64,000 bases of DNA from Hydnum rufescens UP504 (lineage: Eukaryota > Basidiomycota > Agaricomycetes > Cantharellales > Hydnaceae). Both the position numbers and the translations under genes were made by a program. This document shows, one piece after another, positions 33,518 to 45,899 of this stretch; position 1 is the first letter of the stretch, and each line of letters begins with the position of its first letter. The notes beneath the pieces were generated by a model that was not told the origin of the DNA, did no database searches, and was given only the letters and a program-made list of their open reading frames with translations. The DNA lies in NCBI GenBank assembly GCA_014904985.1, contig MU128935.1, positions 143,495-207,494 of the forward strand, given 5' to 3'.

Positions 33518-36083
33518 ATGTCACTTGCAGAGCGATATATCAGCGAGGCTGATTCGTCGCTCCTCAACCCTATTGTACCGGCCTTGCTTGCTCCAAAACC
33601 ACCACAGTCCGGTATGATAAGCAAGAATAATGAACTGGACCCCCTATTGCCCCGTCCCCCTGTCGGTGGGGATCGGCGACGATGGTTAGGGCGTGCGACT
33701 CCAGCATTACTCATCCCCTTTGTTCTGAGTTCTTCATTAGCCGTTAGTCACCCTTCCCGTGGCTACAACCACAGCTCAGCTCATCATATGCCGTCCCTAA
33801 GCGTGGTCTTACTTTAGCGCCACGTGTGGAACTCTATACACAACTGGGTGAGGCGCTTTCGTATATACTGTCACCCTATCCGACTTCGTTCATCCTTGTT
33901 CTTGCCTTGCTTCGGCAGCATGCAATGCCATTCGACCTGAACACACAATCTTTCGTCCACCGGCCCACGAGTATGCATATGTCACTCCAAATTATACCAT
34001 CGTTTCCTTTGCGGAATCCTCTTCTCCCAAAGAACTTTGTCTAGCAGACCCGGCCGTTCAGGCCGCCGCGGCCAAGCTACAAACCGTCATGATGACCATT
34101 TCTGGTATCCTGAGTGCTCTCACTGCTGGCTATTGGGGCACATACGGTATGACGCACTCGCCCACCCGCTAATCATACTCAATACTCCTTTAGGCGATAA
34201 ATTCGGTCGCACGGTTGTAATGAGTCTCATAGTCTTCGGACTATTATTCCAGTAGGTTTGATCTCAACATTCTGCGTAGAACGGAGCGTTTCTATCCCTT
34301 TTCCCAAACAGAGACTTGGTCTTTATCTTCGCGCCCCCACTTAGTCGAGTTCTTCATATGGGACACTATATTCTCATCATTGGACCACTCGTCGAAGGGA
34401 TATTAGGTAGTTGGGCAGCTTTCAATGCCATCGTGAACGCGTATGTCTCCGACTGCACTGAGCCTGGGTCCAGGTAAGAACCAATCATCTTGACACGCAA
34501 GCGATGTGCCTCAACTGTAACCCATCACAGAGCCAATGTGTTTTCACGTTTCGCTGGCTTCTTCTTTTCTGGTGTCGCATTTGGTCCTGCGATCGGATCC
34601 CTATACTTGAGACAGACAGGCCATGATAGTCTAGCACTATTCTATATTGCAGTCGCCGCAAACATTCTCAATCTTCTGTATGTCTGGCTCCTGCTCCCAG
34701 AAAGCCTCACACCGGAGGCGCGTGCAGGCCTCAAGCAAATGAGAGATGCCCAGAAGAGCCTTCGACGAGAGCAGAACGCCGCGGTTACCACTTCTCACGA
34801 GGGGACGTTGGACGAGTCCCAAAGGAAGAGCAATATCCTCTGGAGAGAGCGCTTACGGAAGTCCCTTAAATTTATGGCACCCCTCGCTATTCTTGCTCCT
34901 CGTAAAAATACACTTGGCGACGGAAGAAGAGGAACGTCAAAATGGGATTGGGATCTGACACTTCTCGGTCTCGCATTATGGTGCTCCTTTCTCTGTAATG
35001 TGAGGGTTTTTGGTCACTATGTAACCGTCGTGGGTGAATGCTTAAAATTACTCAGGGCTTCTATGGAAATAAGTATATGTATGCAGAGCATGTCTATGGA
35101 TGGGGAGCAGCCCAGGTATGTCTATCTGTTTCTAAGCATATGTAAGCCAAGCCTCAATCAATCCACAGCTGGGATACTATATCGCCATCGTCGCCGGTGC
35201 CCGAGCACTTTGGCTCGTGGTCATCATGCCAAGTAAGTGAAACAACCTTAGTCGACTTGGTCGCCCCACTAGACGTGAATATCTCTTAGCTATTATCAGA
35301 GTCTTCAAGCCTAGGGCTCCGGTACTCTCGGCCACACCCTCAACATCGGTTCCGACTCCAACTTTACGTAGAGCCCAACTTCTGTCCACTATCAGGTTCG
35401 ACTTACGCATTGCTCGTATTTCGTTGCTTGTCGATTCTATATCGTTCGGGATCACCTGCCTCACCTCGTCACCGTTGGCGTTTATTTTAAGTACCTCGAT
35501 GAGCGCTTTGGGTGGTGGGATGGTTCCTGCCTGCCAGAGTATGGCGCTAGCGTTGGTGGATCAAGGCAAGGATCATGCTGGTGCAGGAAGCATGTTTGGG
35601 GCGATCAGTGTTTTGCAAGCTGTTGGACAAAATATCCTTGGCGTATGTCTTCTCCGTCGTTTTCTGCCAGTCCGACCGGGTTGCTTATTACCCCGTTTGC
35701 CCTGCTAGCCCATAATATTCGGTGCAGTGTACGCTGGGACGGTACGAACGTTCCCGAAGATGATATTCGTGGGAGGAATGTCCCTCCTGGTGACGGCGCT
35801 GATCCTGCTCTGTTTCGTGACGCCACAGCGCAAAATTCCGGCATCATTACGAAAACACGGCTTTATCATTAATAGTTCCGGCGACTCAGCTCATTTGGAG
35901 GAAGGGGTGCAGGGCCCCTCTTCCTCTCGGAAACGACGTGGGCGATCTCCGACGGCAAAGGATTTGCGATGGGCGAGTGACGTCTCTGGCTTGCCGAACG
36001 GGAATGGCGCCTGTGCCAGCGTAGACGACCGTGGGAGCAAGAGCAGCATTTCAGAAGCTCCGTCAAGAAGGACCTCTCTTTAA
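33518..36083 (+). CDS. Major facilitator superfamily transporter
   Basis: A membrane transporter with the usual 6+6 segment layout. Seen: ATPALLIPFVLSSSLARG (TM1), ISGILSALTAGYWGTYGDKFGRTVV (TM2 and the MFS loop motif D-x-x-G-R), VEGILGSWAAFNAIVNAYVSD, FFFSGVAFGPAIGSLYL, a long charged central loop, GAAQLGYYIAIVAGARALWLV, ALGGGMVPACQSMALALVDQ and VGGMSLLVTALILLCFVTP. The tail is basic and Ser-rich and probably cytosolic. ATG 33518 (MSLAERYISEADSSLL) was used. Introns keep phase throughout, so the gene looks intact. The substrate cannot be told from the sequence; the family includes proton-coupled drug, folate and sugar carriers. Confidence 0.85.
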
Positions 36084-37464
36084 TGGGTGCACCAATCACT
36101 CTTATATTACAGTACTTGCGGCCTTTCCTCAACTAGCATCGTTTACGTAGATAAATGTTTTCCTATTGATCTCTGCGGTGGTCACAATGTTACATCACGT
36201 CACACCCTCGGCCTCATGCTCTCGCAGAGACCACCAAGGGACGATGTTGTACACACTCCCCAAACATTCCTACTCTCTCAGGCTTTTATTCGTTCTATGC
36301 ATGGCCCGATAAGCCCACCTTCCATCTATGGGAAGGTTCGAAATGTTTCGGCCCTTCTACCTTCAATTCGATTCTAATAGCACCATAGTCGTTGGGGAAT
36401 ATTCTATATCTGGAGGTAGTCCCTCAAACTCGGACAGGAACGAGAGCCCCTTCGCCTCTTCTCTCTCTTCCTGAGGATCGCTTGATTCCCGTCTTATTTT
36501 CTGTGCTGGTGGGGATGACAGAGAAGCCTGTGTCAGTTCCATGCCTAATGGAGACCTCTATCGGACCGGTCCCCCACAAAGTCCGGTAGCAATAGATGAT
36601 CAGGAACAGAGCGGCCAGCATGTCGCCGGAGAAGAGGAAGGGATTGGAATCTGGAATTGCTGTGGTTCGCCCGCTGCACACTTGGTGCGCAGGAAAAGCC
36701 AGGAGAAAGCCATGATGGGTGTGCGATCTTATTGACACATCACTGAACGCGCTGAATAGGAATCTTCCCCATTTACTCTCGATCCCCACCAGGGATCTTA
36801 CTTCTACTTGGGTTCGGAGTATGAGAGAACAGTGTGCCCAGTGAGGCATGGGAGCGAGGCCAAGACACGGAGATGCAATAAAGGCGCATGAAACACTCCA
36901 ACTCCAAGTGTTCGTCAGTGAAATAAGCCTCCATCCTTTTGTGGCCTGTTGTGGCCGGAAGACGAGCCGGTTGATTTGCTCTATACATTATAGAATATAG
37001 ATTCATGCCAAAGTTGGAACCCATTTCCTGATGGGGGAATACGGATGGCGGAGATGGATGGCTACGAAGCCTGGGAGGGCCATAGCTTATTTGTAAGAAA
37101 TATTGAAGAAGGATTGAGAGTGGGGACCGGCAAACGTCCACCCCTGCAGATAATATTTCCGGGGAGCATCAGGGTCGGTCCGTGATATTGAGATTCAAGA
37201 TTCGTTCAAGTTTGGATCCCAGCGATCCCTGCCCTCATTTTCGGTGAGCCTGTGAAGAGAATCTAACGGACTCAAACACGTAATTTTTTTTATTCACCAC
37301 CATCCTCAGTCTTCAGCCCAAGTCGCCCATCATTCTCATCATTCATCTCTAATAAGCTCAGCTGGCCGCTGGGCTGGCTGGCTCATTGCAGGCCTCGTCC
37401 GGCCGTTCCTGCTTCAGTCCTCTAGGTCGGTTCAACCCCACCGTTCCGGATCCCTCTTTTGTCG
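36084..37464. other. Stretch without recognisable gene
   Basis: Frames of 122 to 141 codons on the minus strand (36424-36849, 36773-37141) lack any motif or splice continuity. The right end (about 37270-37464), rich in C and T runs, is the likely promoter of the gene at 37465. Confidence 0.4.
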
Positions 37465-38734
37465 ATGGCCGAGAACTCTATACCGCCCCCCTCACGAACA
37501 ACGAGATTCACCCTTCGGAAGCTATACCACGACAATTGCGCGCCCCCGCACTTAGGCTATGATCCTTGCGTGCAGCATATTCCATCTCATTTTTTGCATG
37601 GCCCTTCTCCTTTGCGTCAGTGCGTTCTTGCCCTTGAAAATAGTAAAGATCAGTCCCCCCATGTAGCATCACGACCGCCAACTCGATGGAGAGGTGCTCG
37701 TCGGCTTTACGAAGGACCACGGTTGCTGAAGGATGTTGAATGCCATCGTCTTCCTCCCCATCTTTCTCTCTGGCAGGCAGATCGCCGCGAACGCGCTGCA
37801 TTCTTCCGGGGGCAGCATCCTCCATATTTCATGTGCCTATCGGAAGTGGCAATATGCCCTATCAAAGATGTCGAGATGGCCTGTCCCTCATCTGACGAAA
37901 CGATGTCCTCCGTCGACACGCAGCATCCAGATTGGTGTCCTCCCTCATCCCATTCTGAGCGCCCCCCTCGGTGGACTCTTCCCCGGCCCCTCCTCGACCC
38001 AGAAGCTGGCTTGCGTCTGCGCCATATCCGCATTGCATCCGCCTGTACCTTGTTTCCACAACTCGCTGTCGCGATGCAGACATTACTCAATAAAGAAATC
38101 AAAGCTGCGATGCAACGCGAGGAAATGGATCTGCTGGCTCAGATTCAGAATGTTACTTCACGGCCCTCACTCGGTCCCCGCGGTCTCAAACGCCCTCGAT
38201 CGGATGTTGGTCCAACCTCCCAATCGGAAAGGATGCTGAAGAAGCTGCGTATGGCTGCTGTCACGGCCTCTAAACCTCATCCCTTCGTGCGGCGCTCTTT
38301 TACAGAGCTGGTGGCAATGCAACCACAGCGCAGCCATTTGTACGCCTCAGATTTCTTGGCCGAGAACGAGATCCTGGAGCGCGCGTGGATTGAAAGCATG
38401 ATGGGACGAGTGCAAGGAGTCGATCTGCGCAAGGCCTTTTTGCTAGACTGCTTTATGAGGGATATCCGACGCACGCAACATTCAGAGACTCGATTTGCAA
38501 TGTCAGCCTCAGTCTGTGTCTTCGGATGAGGCACTCTTGACTGATTGCCCTCGTGTCAGTTTGTCCATCATGGATCCCAGAACTACCAGTCGTGCCTGCC
38601 GACAGAAAGAATTGGCATGGCTTAAAGAACACGGAACGTTCACCTTTAGAAATCAAGTCGAACTATACCGCCGGTTCGCATCTAGCTGGCTCCCCTATCG
38701 AGGTCAGCTGCCATCCCCCAAAAAATATCATTGA
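37465..38734 (+). CDS. Hypothetical protein, one likely frame break
   Basis: I do not recognise this protein. One long frame from ATG 37465 to 38529 is followed, after a likely one-base indel near 38490, by a second frame (QCQPQSVSSDEALLTD) to the stop at 38732-38734, together about 420 residues. The part after about 38040 looks genuinely coding: LLNKEIKAAMQREEMDLLAQI, a basic GLKRPRSDVGP cluster, FLAENEILERAWIESMMGRV and ELAWLKEHGTFTFRNQVELY. These are helical, charged segments without a known fold. The first half, rich in Pro and Arg, could also be frame noise or contain unseen introns. Confidence 0.45.
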
Positions 38735-38879
38735 CCCCGAGTGCGGCCGCGAACCACCGCAGGTGCTCACCTTCCTTCCTCTTCCCCCGCCCCTGTATTC
38801 GAGTTCCATAGGAGTGCATGCTGGCCTTACCCCCGTCCACCCTCGTCCGTTGTTGCATTCATACCCTTTGCTCAATCTT

Positions 38880-39150
38880 TTGCACTCTAGGTCTGAATAT
38901 GTTAATCTTCATATTGGGGAACCAATATTGCATTGTAATAGGATGTGAAACATCTAGGGAGTAGTATCGACAGATTAATATCCTTATATTATGGCCAATC
39001 CTCGTAATTGGGGAGCCTATTGACAATAACCTGCTCAGTATGAGGGCTGCGCAGGGAGAGAGAAAATATGATTCGTATCTCGCGCGCGTAGGCGCCGCGA
39101 GTGATTTATCACTGTCCTGACAAAGACTAAGTGATGAGACTGGGACGGGT
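38880..39150 (-). repeat. Orphan copy of the secreted-protein upstream module
   Basis: This segment matches the regions upstream of the secreted-protein genes (41430-41700, 45920-46050, 48180-48400, 49960-50200). Shared words include CATATTGGGGAACCAATATT, TTGGGGAGCCTATTGACAAT and ATCACTGTCCTGA. No secreted-protein gene follows it on the minus strand; the match stops near 38880 and the unrelated gene at 37465-38734 begins. It marks the left edge of the duplicated array. Confidence 0.65.
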
Positions 39151-39379
39151 ACTATTAGTCATGGGTCACGTTGCTGCTGTTGTGTAATTACTGTATCCTC
39201 TCTACCTCCTTCAATTCTCACACAGCAGGTTCCAAACTTTGCATGTAGATGCAGGGTGTTTATAGCAAAGCTTCTATGCCAAAAAACTGGTGAATTTCAT
39301 TGATTTGTTGTCTCTTTGTGTGTTATTTTTAAGTGTTGAAGCAAACAGAATTCATTACTCCATAGCCACTTGAAATGCT

Positions 39380-40345
39380 TCTCCTAACTATTTAGGACAA
39401 CAGGATTCCACCATTGGGCAGTCAGTAGCAAATTCTCCAATGCTTCTGGTTGATTTTCTACTTGTTGAAGAATCAGTGCGGAGCCACTTAGATTCGCACA
39501 ACGAGAGGAAAGATAGAGCATTTTATCAGAGCTCAAGCAAATGCTTGAGGGGACTTCGGTACATCCCGCGAACTACCTAGAAAGATATGCTGACTAAGCA
39601 ATGAGCATTAGAGCTCGCCCATCCCCAATTCCAACACTACTGATAAATCAATCCACCCAGTCTGATATCTGTGTATGACTACTTGATGGGCCTATGAGGT
39701 GGTTTCTGGCTGGAAAATAACTTAACTGTTTCCTGGCTCCATACTGGTTTTATTATTTTTTTACTACTACATGAGGTGTTTTGTATCTTAACTAGTAACA
39801 TTTTTTTTTTTTTAGATCACCAATATAATCGGGAACCCCCCCCCCCCCTCCCCCACCGAATGCAAAAATAGACCCCCATGGGTGAATGTGCAAACTGCCC
39901 CCCATACAACACACAAATGGGCCCCCAGATGAACATGCAAATGAGGGCCCTCATGCCCCACACAAATGCCTCCACTATGTGAACCTTTATTAATGACCCT
40001 AAATCAGGTCACCTTCCTCAGAAAGCCAGTTATGGTGTTCAGAATATCCTGAAGTATCATGTTTGTCCAGACCAACCATCACCGGTCTGAAATGATACAA
40101 ATTTACTAGTAACCAGACCGGAGCTACGCGTGAGCTTGGTCTGGTTACAAGACTACAAATTTACTCCTTTGAATGGCATGATCGGTACATCCCGAGAATC
40201 CATACATGTGTGCTGACTAAGCGTTTGACATCAGCGGCACCAAAGGTTTCTGGTAAGGATCAAACATCTAGTATTCGTTACCTCCAATGTCTGGGTCATA
40301 TAGACCTTGCATTCTCTGTATCCTATTTCATATGTAGTATCCTGA
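39380..40345 (+). mobile_element. Degenerate copia-like (Ty1/copia) fragments
   Basis: Two fragments decode to broken versions of the copia RNase H end: around 39510-39600, RKIEHFIR and RYIPR followed by DMLTK; around 40180-40230, RYIPRIHTCVLTKRL. These resemble the family pattern of K-H-I-D-x-x-x-H-F-I-R, then Y-I-P-T and D-x-L-T-K. A third piece at 40270-40330 (RYLQCLGHIDLAFSVSYF) resembles the RT segment S-L-x-Y-L-x-x-x-T-R-P-D-I-A-F-A-V. Stops and order changes show decay. Between them lie a poly-T run near 39800 and C-rich low-complexity DNA near 39836-39855. Confidence 0.4.
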
Positions 40346-40377
40346 CTCTCACTTTGTATCAAATATATAATACCGAG

Positions 40378-40497
40378 TCTTGGCTTGAGCCAACGTCAAG
40401 CCCGAGCCAAGCCACTTGAAGTCAAGTCAAGTCTTTTGCTTGATAAGCAAACGACTTGGCTCGGACTTGAGCTGGCTCAAGCCCAAGTCTTTGGCAT
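40378..40497. repeat. Long imperfect inverted repeat (hairpin)
   Basis: The left arm starts CTTGGCTTGAGCCA near 40379 and continues CAAGCCCGAGCCAAG. The right arm, read as reverse complement from about 40488, gives CTTGGGCTTGAGCCA and CAAGTCCGAGCCAAG. The arms are about 35-50 bases and enclose a segment rich in AAGTC repeats. It could be a MITE, a transposon end pair or the source of a hairpin RNA. Confidence 0.6.
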
Positions 40498-40657
40498 CAC
40501 TTGGGACACGCATGAGCTGTCTTCCAAATAGCGTAGGCTGCTTGCTTCCGTACAGATAGGGGTTAATGCCCAAACTGTTAGTCCTGCGCATCGGATGGGA
40601 ATTCCAACAGAACATTTCATACAGTCTAGACAACCTACATTGTTGAAATACATAAAG

Positions 40658-41086
40658 CTACTTGTTACAAATGTAACTGGAACAAAGCAGCGTTTCGATG
40701 TACGAGTTGCCTTCACAGATGATGGGTTGATGACCTGCGTTCGTGTAACACCTTCCTTCCACCGTCCCATCTCCATTGTGCGTGAAAAAGTCCCAATGTC
40801 CATCCTCCCGCTTGTAAAAATCCAGCCGAGGCATCCCACAAAGCCCTCTGTCAGTCCAGAAAAAGTCGCCAGGACTTCCTGGAATGCCACTGTGGTCCAG
40901 AATCTCTGCTCCATGATCCGCCCCCGTGAAGCAGTCGCAGTTGTATTGATTCGAAGGGCAGGCCACAAGAACATTGCCGACGTTGGTGTGAGGATCTATA
41001 CCCTGTATAAGGTGGAAGTTGGCAAGGGCAGAAGGCATAGCGAGTGAGGCCACGACGAGGAGTGTGAGTGAATGCACAAGTTTCAT
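40658..41086 (-). CDS. Small secreted eight-cysteine protein, copy 1
   Basis: A 142-residue protein in one exon. Residues 1-22 form a signal peptide (MKLVHSLTLLVVASLAMPSALA), with cleavage expected before NFH. The mature part has eight Cys in the order C-x6-C-x-C, C, C, C, C-x4-C (starting ACPSNQYNCDC and ending LCSSYIC), a central FYKREDGHWDFFTHNGDG block shared by all copies, and no known domain. Eight Cys suggest four disulfides and an extracellular location. An intron starting GTACGTACTAATC appears in the 5' UTR. The 3' UTR is conserved with copies 2 and 4. Function unknown; the form is that of fungal small secreted or effector-like proteins. Confidence 0.75.
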   Translation of the reverse strand: MKLVHSLTLLVVASLAMPSALANFHLIQGIDPHTNVGNVLVACPSNQYNCDCFTGADHGAEILDHSGIPGSPGDFFWTDRGLCGMPRLDFYKREDGHWDFFTHNGDGTVEGRCYTNAGHQPIICEGNSYIETLLCSSYICNK

Positions 41087-41339
41087 CGTATATGCTGCGC
41101 CAACTCAAATATTAGCAAAAGAGGTGGAAGATGGTGTAAGCAAGGTGATTAGTACGTACGATCGCGCTAAACGCAGAGGAACAAATTGAGAGGTGGGTGA
41201 TAATGTTCGTGTACGTGCTGAGGGCAGTGTACAGATGCTGTTTGGAAAATGCATCAATGCCCCCTATTTATCCAAGCCAGAGGCTAATAAACTTGAATAG
41301 GGAACATATGGAAACGGTCCCAACCCTCCATATCAATTA

Positions 41340-41830
41340 ATAAAGGTCCGTTGGGACCCACCGGCTATCGGTAGTTCACAATCGACAGTTCTTCGGGCAT
41401 GAACTGTTGCTAGAGGGTGGAACTGTGTCAATCTTTATATTGGGGAACCAATATTGTGTTGTAATAGGATGCGAAACATGCAGGGTGTAGTATTGGCAAA
41501 TTAACATGCTTATATACTCGTAATTGGGAAGCCTATTGACAATATATGAGGGTTGCGCATGGGGAGAGAGAAAATCTGATTCATATCCCACTTAGGCGCC
41601 AAGATCGATCTATCACTGTCCTGATTGAGACTAAATGAGGTTACAGTAGGTCGGGTAGCAGGCAGACAAAAGGGGCGCACTATACTATAAGTGACAGAGG
41701 GATGTAACAAACTCAAGTCGTGCAGATGAATGTATATCCCCAGAGACCCACCCGAGATTGTTTCATATCTGGACTCTACAAAAGGACTTGGTTTCCACTT
41801 GGAATGAGTATTCTGCACACTACATGCGTA
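41340..41830 (-). promoter_or_regulatory. Upstream module of secreted-protein copy 1
   Basis: Conserved with the modules at 38880-39150, 45900-46140, 48170-48480 and 49960-50320. It includes ATATTGGGGAACCAATATTG, AATTGGGAAGCCTATTGAC and TATCACTGTCCTGA. A TATA-like GGATAAATAGGG lies about 170 bases upstream of the ATG, near 41265. Conservation of the block next to each gene suggests co-duplicated regulation. Confidence 0.5.
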
Positions 41831-41956
41831 CATTCCAGTGAATGAGAAAAAATATACGACCTACAGCGCAGGTTGACATGGAGGTCGAACCATGCAAAAG
41901 ACAAAGACGGCACTAGAAAATGCAAACACCTCTTATGCATGCTATGTCCGCCCCCT

Positions 41957-44600
41957 AATGCACATCATTACGGGGCTTCCCGTTGATGCCGGCAGGTTCG
42001 TCAAGAGCAACCTCGAACCGTTCAGAAATCTCGAGCGCCATTCCGCCAGAAAAAATTAGCCATCAGATCGAGAATGTTAGCCAAGTGTACAACTAGAGAT
42101 TTTCAAAACGTGTCACTGGCGTCGCGTACCATCTATCAACCGGACACCAATATACTAACTCAACGCATTATCTCACGTTCCCAAGGTTATAATTCACACC
42201 GGCGGGGTCTGCGCGACACTAGCCTTTCGTTGTGTGTATGGGCGCTGTCGGCACAAGAACATTCACCTTCTTGAACTCGTTGGAGCGTCATCATACTGTA
42301 CAGATCCGATCACGCGTTGGCGGCGCTGTAATTCTTCGCCAGGGTATAAACAGCGCGCGTCTCTGGTGGGAGGGCATCCTTGCCACCCGGTTCGGTTGGA
42401 GCTAGGTGAGCATCATACCACACTCTGATGCGCGAAATACGTTCTGAGATAAATCTGAGATAAGGCTGGGGCTATGTAACAGCGTTCCGGCTTTCTCGAC
42501 GATGGGATAATCCATGTCATTGACGAGCTGACCACCGATCGTCTTCATTAAGAGCACCGCCTTTTCAAACAGGTGATTGGATTCAGTCGAAACCGCTTCA
42601 CGGGATTCTGAATCCGCTGGTGCGATCGAGAACTTGAATTCCTCCGCACGTCAAAGGATAGCTCGAGCAGAAAGGGCTCAAGGAGGCCGCGAAACCTTGA
42701 AGAATAGATCGAGCTCGTCAATTTTGAACAGAGCATTTCAAACAATTCGTGCATCTGCGATCGTCAGTGCTTCTATAGCAATAGTATCGAGGCTCTTGGA
42801 AGCGGGAACCACACGGGCAATATGAATCTATAAATAGGGCCAAGGTTCTGAAACTCGGGCTCACTTCGCAGCAGATGAGGACTAACAGTGCTTCGAGTGG
42901 ATGTGAACCCAATTATATCGATGAACACTGCGGAACCCTCCCGGACCCCGGAGTGTGAGTGCCGATTGAAAGGAAACTTGTTTGGATGCGACGGATACAC
43001 AAGAGTATAAGGATGCAAGAAATATACCCGCTGAAGCACGCGGAACTCGTTTAGCCGTAGGGAGATCGCATTCCTACCAGGCCAGTGGCTATGCGCAATA
43101 TCTGAAGATTAGGTGGAGTGCGTTCAAGACCAGAATACAGCCTTACCCAATTGGTCCTTTGGGTCGATGTATTGGTAGAGCGACTTGACAGGTTGGCAAG
43201 ACGAACTTACCGGATTTACTTTCCCAATCACAATACATCCAGTACAGCGGAGCATCCTTTTCAGGAATGTATGTGAATTCTGGACGCGCTACGGTCGTCG
43301 GTACTTCTGCAATGTCTATAATGACCTTAGTCGAAATGGGAATCCCACATAATGGATGACGAAGGGCTGGGTCTCGATATGCCTTGGATAACTGGAGTGC
43401 CCGCTGGACGCCATCGACCTGAGGGAAGACATGCACCCACACCACGGGGTCGGTAGTAGGAAGCTTCACGCGCCTATCTTCGTTAACCACCTCTTCGCGA
43501 GTCATGATAGCATTTGCGTAGAGAGATCCTAGGATCCGGATGTCTAACGATCCATCCCAAGCAGTAGGACCTTGGCCTTCTGAAGCGCACCTCTTGAGAG
43601 GCCCTAACATTGACTGGAAATCGCACATGTAACCAACCAGACCCTACATCGATTAGCGTGAGACGGAGAGAAGCGGGTCAAAGAGAACTATGGTTAACTT
43701 GCATCGGAAGAGGCGAGCATCGAGGGGGACGTATGCCTAAACGCAAGAGTATGTCCATCCGCGGCATCGCTGACCGCTACACATTCGAACCCTTCACTAA
43801 ATCCAGTTGAAATTACGATAGCCACGAGGAGATGAGGATAATTACCACGATCATTGGCGTCTCTGAATCTCATGATGGAGCCGTAGTCTTTCGCCGTCCC
43901 AACAATGATGAGGTGCGAAACTGCGCGGTGGATGAGAATCTGGCGCAGTTCAGTCCCGTAGAACGCTCCTGCTGCCCATCGTCAGCAAGGAGATGCTAGA
44001 GTGTTACATGCCCATTCCTGCCTTGTCGATAACGACTTCGCCCAGCACAGGCTTCAGGGGTTCGACAAGGACATACATCCTTATTACGGAAGATCAGCAG
44101 CTGTTCAGAACTTTATCACAGACTTACGCCACATGTCCGATGTCAGCGATTACTCCACCTAGCCTACAATCTGAGGCGTTGGCTTGCTGTCTAGGCAAAG
44201 CCAGAGAGTTTTCTCAGAGTATATGGAATCGTGAAGGTTTCACAGCAACTTTCTCCGTGGGGCCGGCTTTCGAGGAGGCTCCATATCTCTCCTGAGTATG
44301 GACAACGGTCAGACGCGGTTCCTGGGCACCTTGGAAGATCGCAACGGCTGGTCTAACCGATGCTTGAATTGCAGCTGAATCTCACTCTTGGATTTCATTA
44401 GACCCTCCGTGCTCTACAGAATCATGACGAGAGTCGACTGAAACGCGAACGAAGCTCCTGAGTCGCAAATGGACGAGAGGCAAGATCATTTCAAAAGTGA
44501 CAGAATAGAAGAATGGTGGTCAGTGTGTCGAAGCTGAAAGCGTATGATTTTGCACTGGCGGAGAGAATGATTGTATAAACAATGCGGAGAATATTCTATG
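41957..44600 (-). pseudogene. Isochorismatase/amidase gene, degenerate copy A
   Basis: A decayed paralogue of the gene at 51061-53714. The isochorismatase part lies at about 43640-44400. The amidase N-terminus is at 43628-43143 (WDGSLDIRILGSLYANAI, GIPISTKVIIDIAEVPTT), where the amidase box ISIKDIID of the good copy has become ISTKVIID. The signature region has lost the Ser-Gly-Ser stretch, and stops and a deletion interrupt the C-terminal half (about 42000-42900). Not expected to make an enzyme. Confidence 0.7.
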
Positions 44601-44639
44601 CCTGGGGCGGCCTAAGCAAGAACAATGTGTGTCCGGCAA

Positions 44640-45006
44640 CTTTGAGATCTTGACTCGAGGAAGTAACGGTGCTTTTCCTTATGGCATCGAATTTAAGCTG
44701 GTGCTATTTAAGGCGTTCAATAGCTGCGACACCTTCATAGTGAATTAAACGTACAATGCAACAAGAGATTCCATGAAGGGCACCAAGCAGAATGATGGGA
44801 TTTTGAAGCGAAAGCTCCAGTAATAAGCCTTGATGGCTACGAAGGGTTGAAAGCTGCCAGGGCAAAGATATACAAGGAGCCCACTGAAGCAAGATGAAAA
44901 CTACTTTTCGCAACTTGCCGAATGTCTTTCCTCTTTTTCTACACCGTGCGATTGGACTGCAGTATGATGTATCATACCAGTCTCGTGTCATACGAGCCTC
45001 ATGCAT
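44640..45006 (-). pseudogene. Membrane-protein remnant, copy A
   Basis: The sequence is clearly homologous to 53860-54250. Both encode FGKLRKVV near the N-terminal side and end in (I/P)-x-R-L-(K/E) before a stop. In this copy the hydrophobic middle is shifted out of frame (CISLPWQLSTLRSHQG). Confidence 0.45.
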
Positions 45007-45070
45007 GAATTTCTCTAATGGTACCGGTTTTGATGTATGTATATCACAATATTAGCTGCAGACTTCGTCT

Positions 45071-45612
45071 TCATGCCATGAGCGCAGTACTGCCTCCTTT
45101 CTTGGTTCCTGTCATATTAGACTGTCTCCTAGGATGCATTACCTTCACTGAACATTTTATAAAGCCTAGACAATCTGCGTTGTTGTAATACATAAGGCTA
45201 GTGCCCGCAAATTGTAGCTGTAACAAACCAGCTGATCGTGGTAGTTTGGGGGGGGGACACTTTGTGGTAGCTGTGCTCAAATAACACGTTCCTTGCAAAG
45301 TCCCATCTCCATTGTGCATGTAAAATCCCCAATGTCCATCGCCCCGCTTGTAGAACTTCAAGTGGTCCATCCCACGAGGATTTCCTCTGCTAGAGAAAAG
45401 GTCGCTTGGGAGAGTTCCCATGCCCTGACAATTTCTGCCTGACGATCACCGTTCTGCATGCAGTCGCAGTTGTAATAATCTGAAGGGCACGCTATAACAT
45501 CACCGACGGTGGTGCCAGGAGTAACAGCCTGTGTAACATGGAAGTTGGCAAGGGCAGACGGAAGGCACGGTGAGCACGGCCATGCATGTCCGAGTGAATG
45601 GGCAAGTTTCAT
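45071..45612 (-). pseudogene. Small secreted eight-cysteine protein, copy 2 (frameshifted)
   Basis: The start MKLAHSLG and a signal peptide ending PSALANFH are followed by ACPSDYYNCDC, the family C-x6-C-x-C motif. A frame break near 45415 separates this from GTLPSDLFSSRGN and the shared block FYKRGDGHWGFYMHNGDG. A run of G (minus strand C) near 45249-45257 causes another shift, after which YHDQLVC is recognisable but the final C-x4-C is lost. The signal peptide is also altered (GHAWPCSPCLPS). It may be a pseudogene or partly damaged by sequence errors. Confidence 0.65.
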
Positions 45613-45899
45613 GGTAAGTTTAAATTACGTATACACTGCACGCCCAGTCAAATATTAGCAAAAGAGGTGGAAGACGGTATTAGTACGTACGATTGCGCTA
45701 AACGCAGGGGAACGAATTGAGGGGTGGGCGAAAGTGTATACGTACAGTGTACTTGCTAAGGGCAGTGACGCTGTTTGGAAAATGTATTGATGCCCCCTAT
45801 CCAGGCCATACGCTAGTATTGGGATAAATAGGCAACATATGACAATGGTCTCAACCTTCCATGGCGAACAAGGGTCCGATCGGTTCCATCGACTATCGG

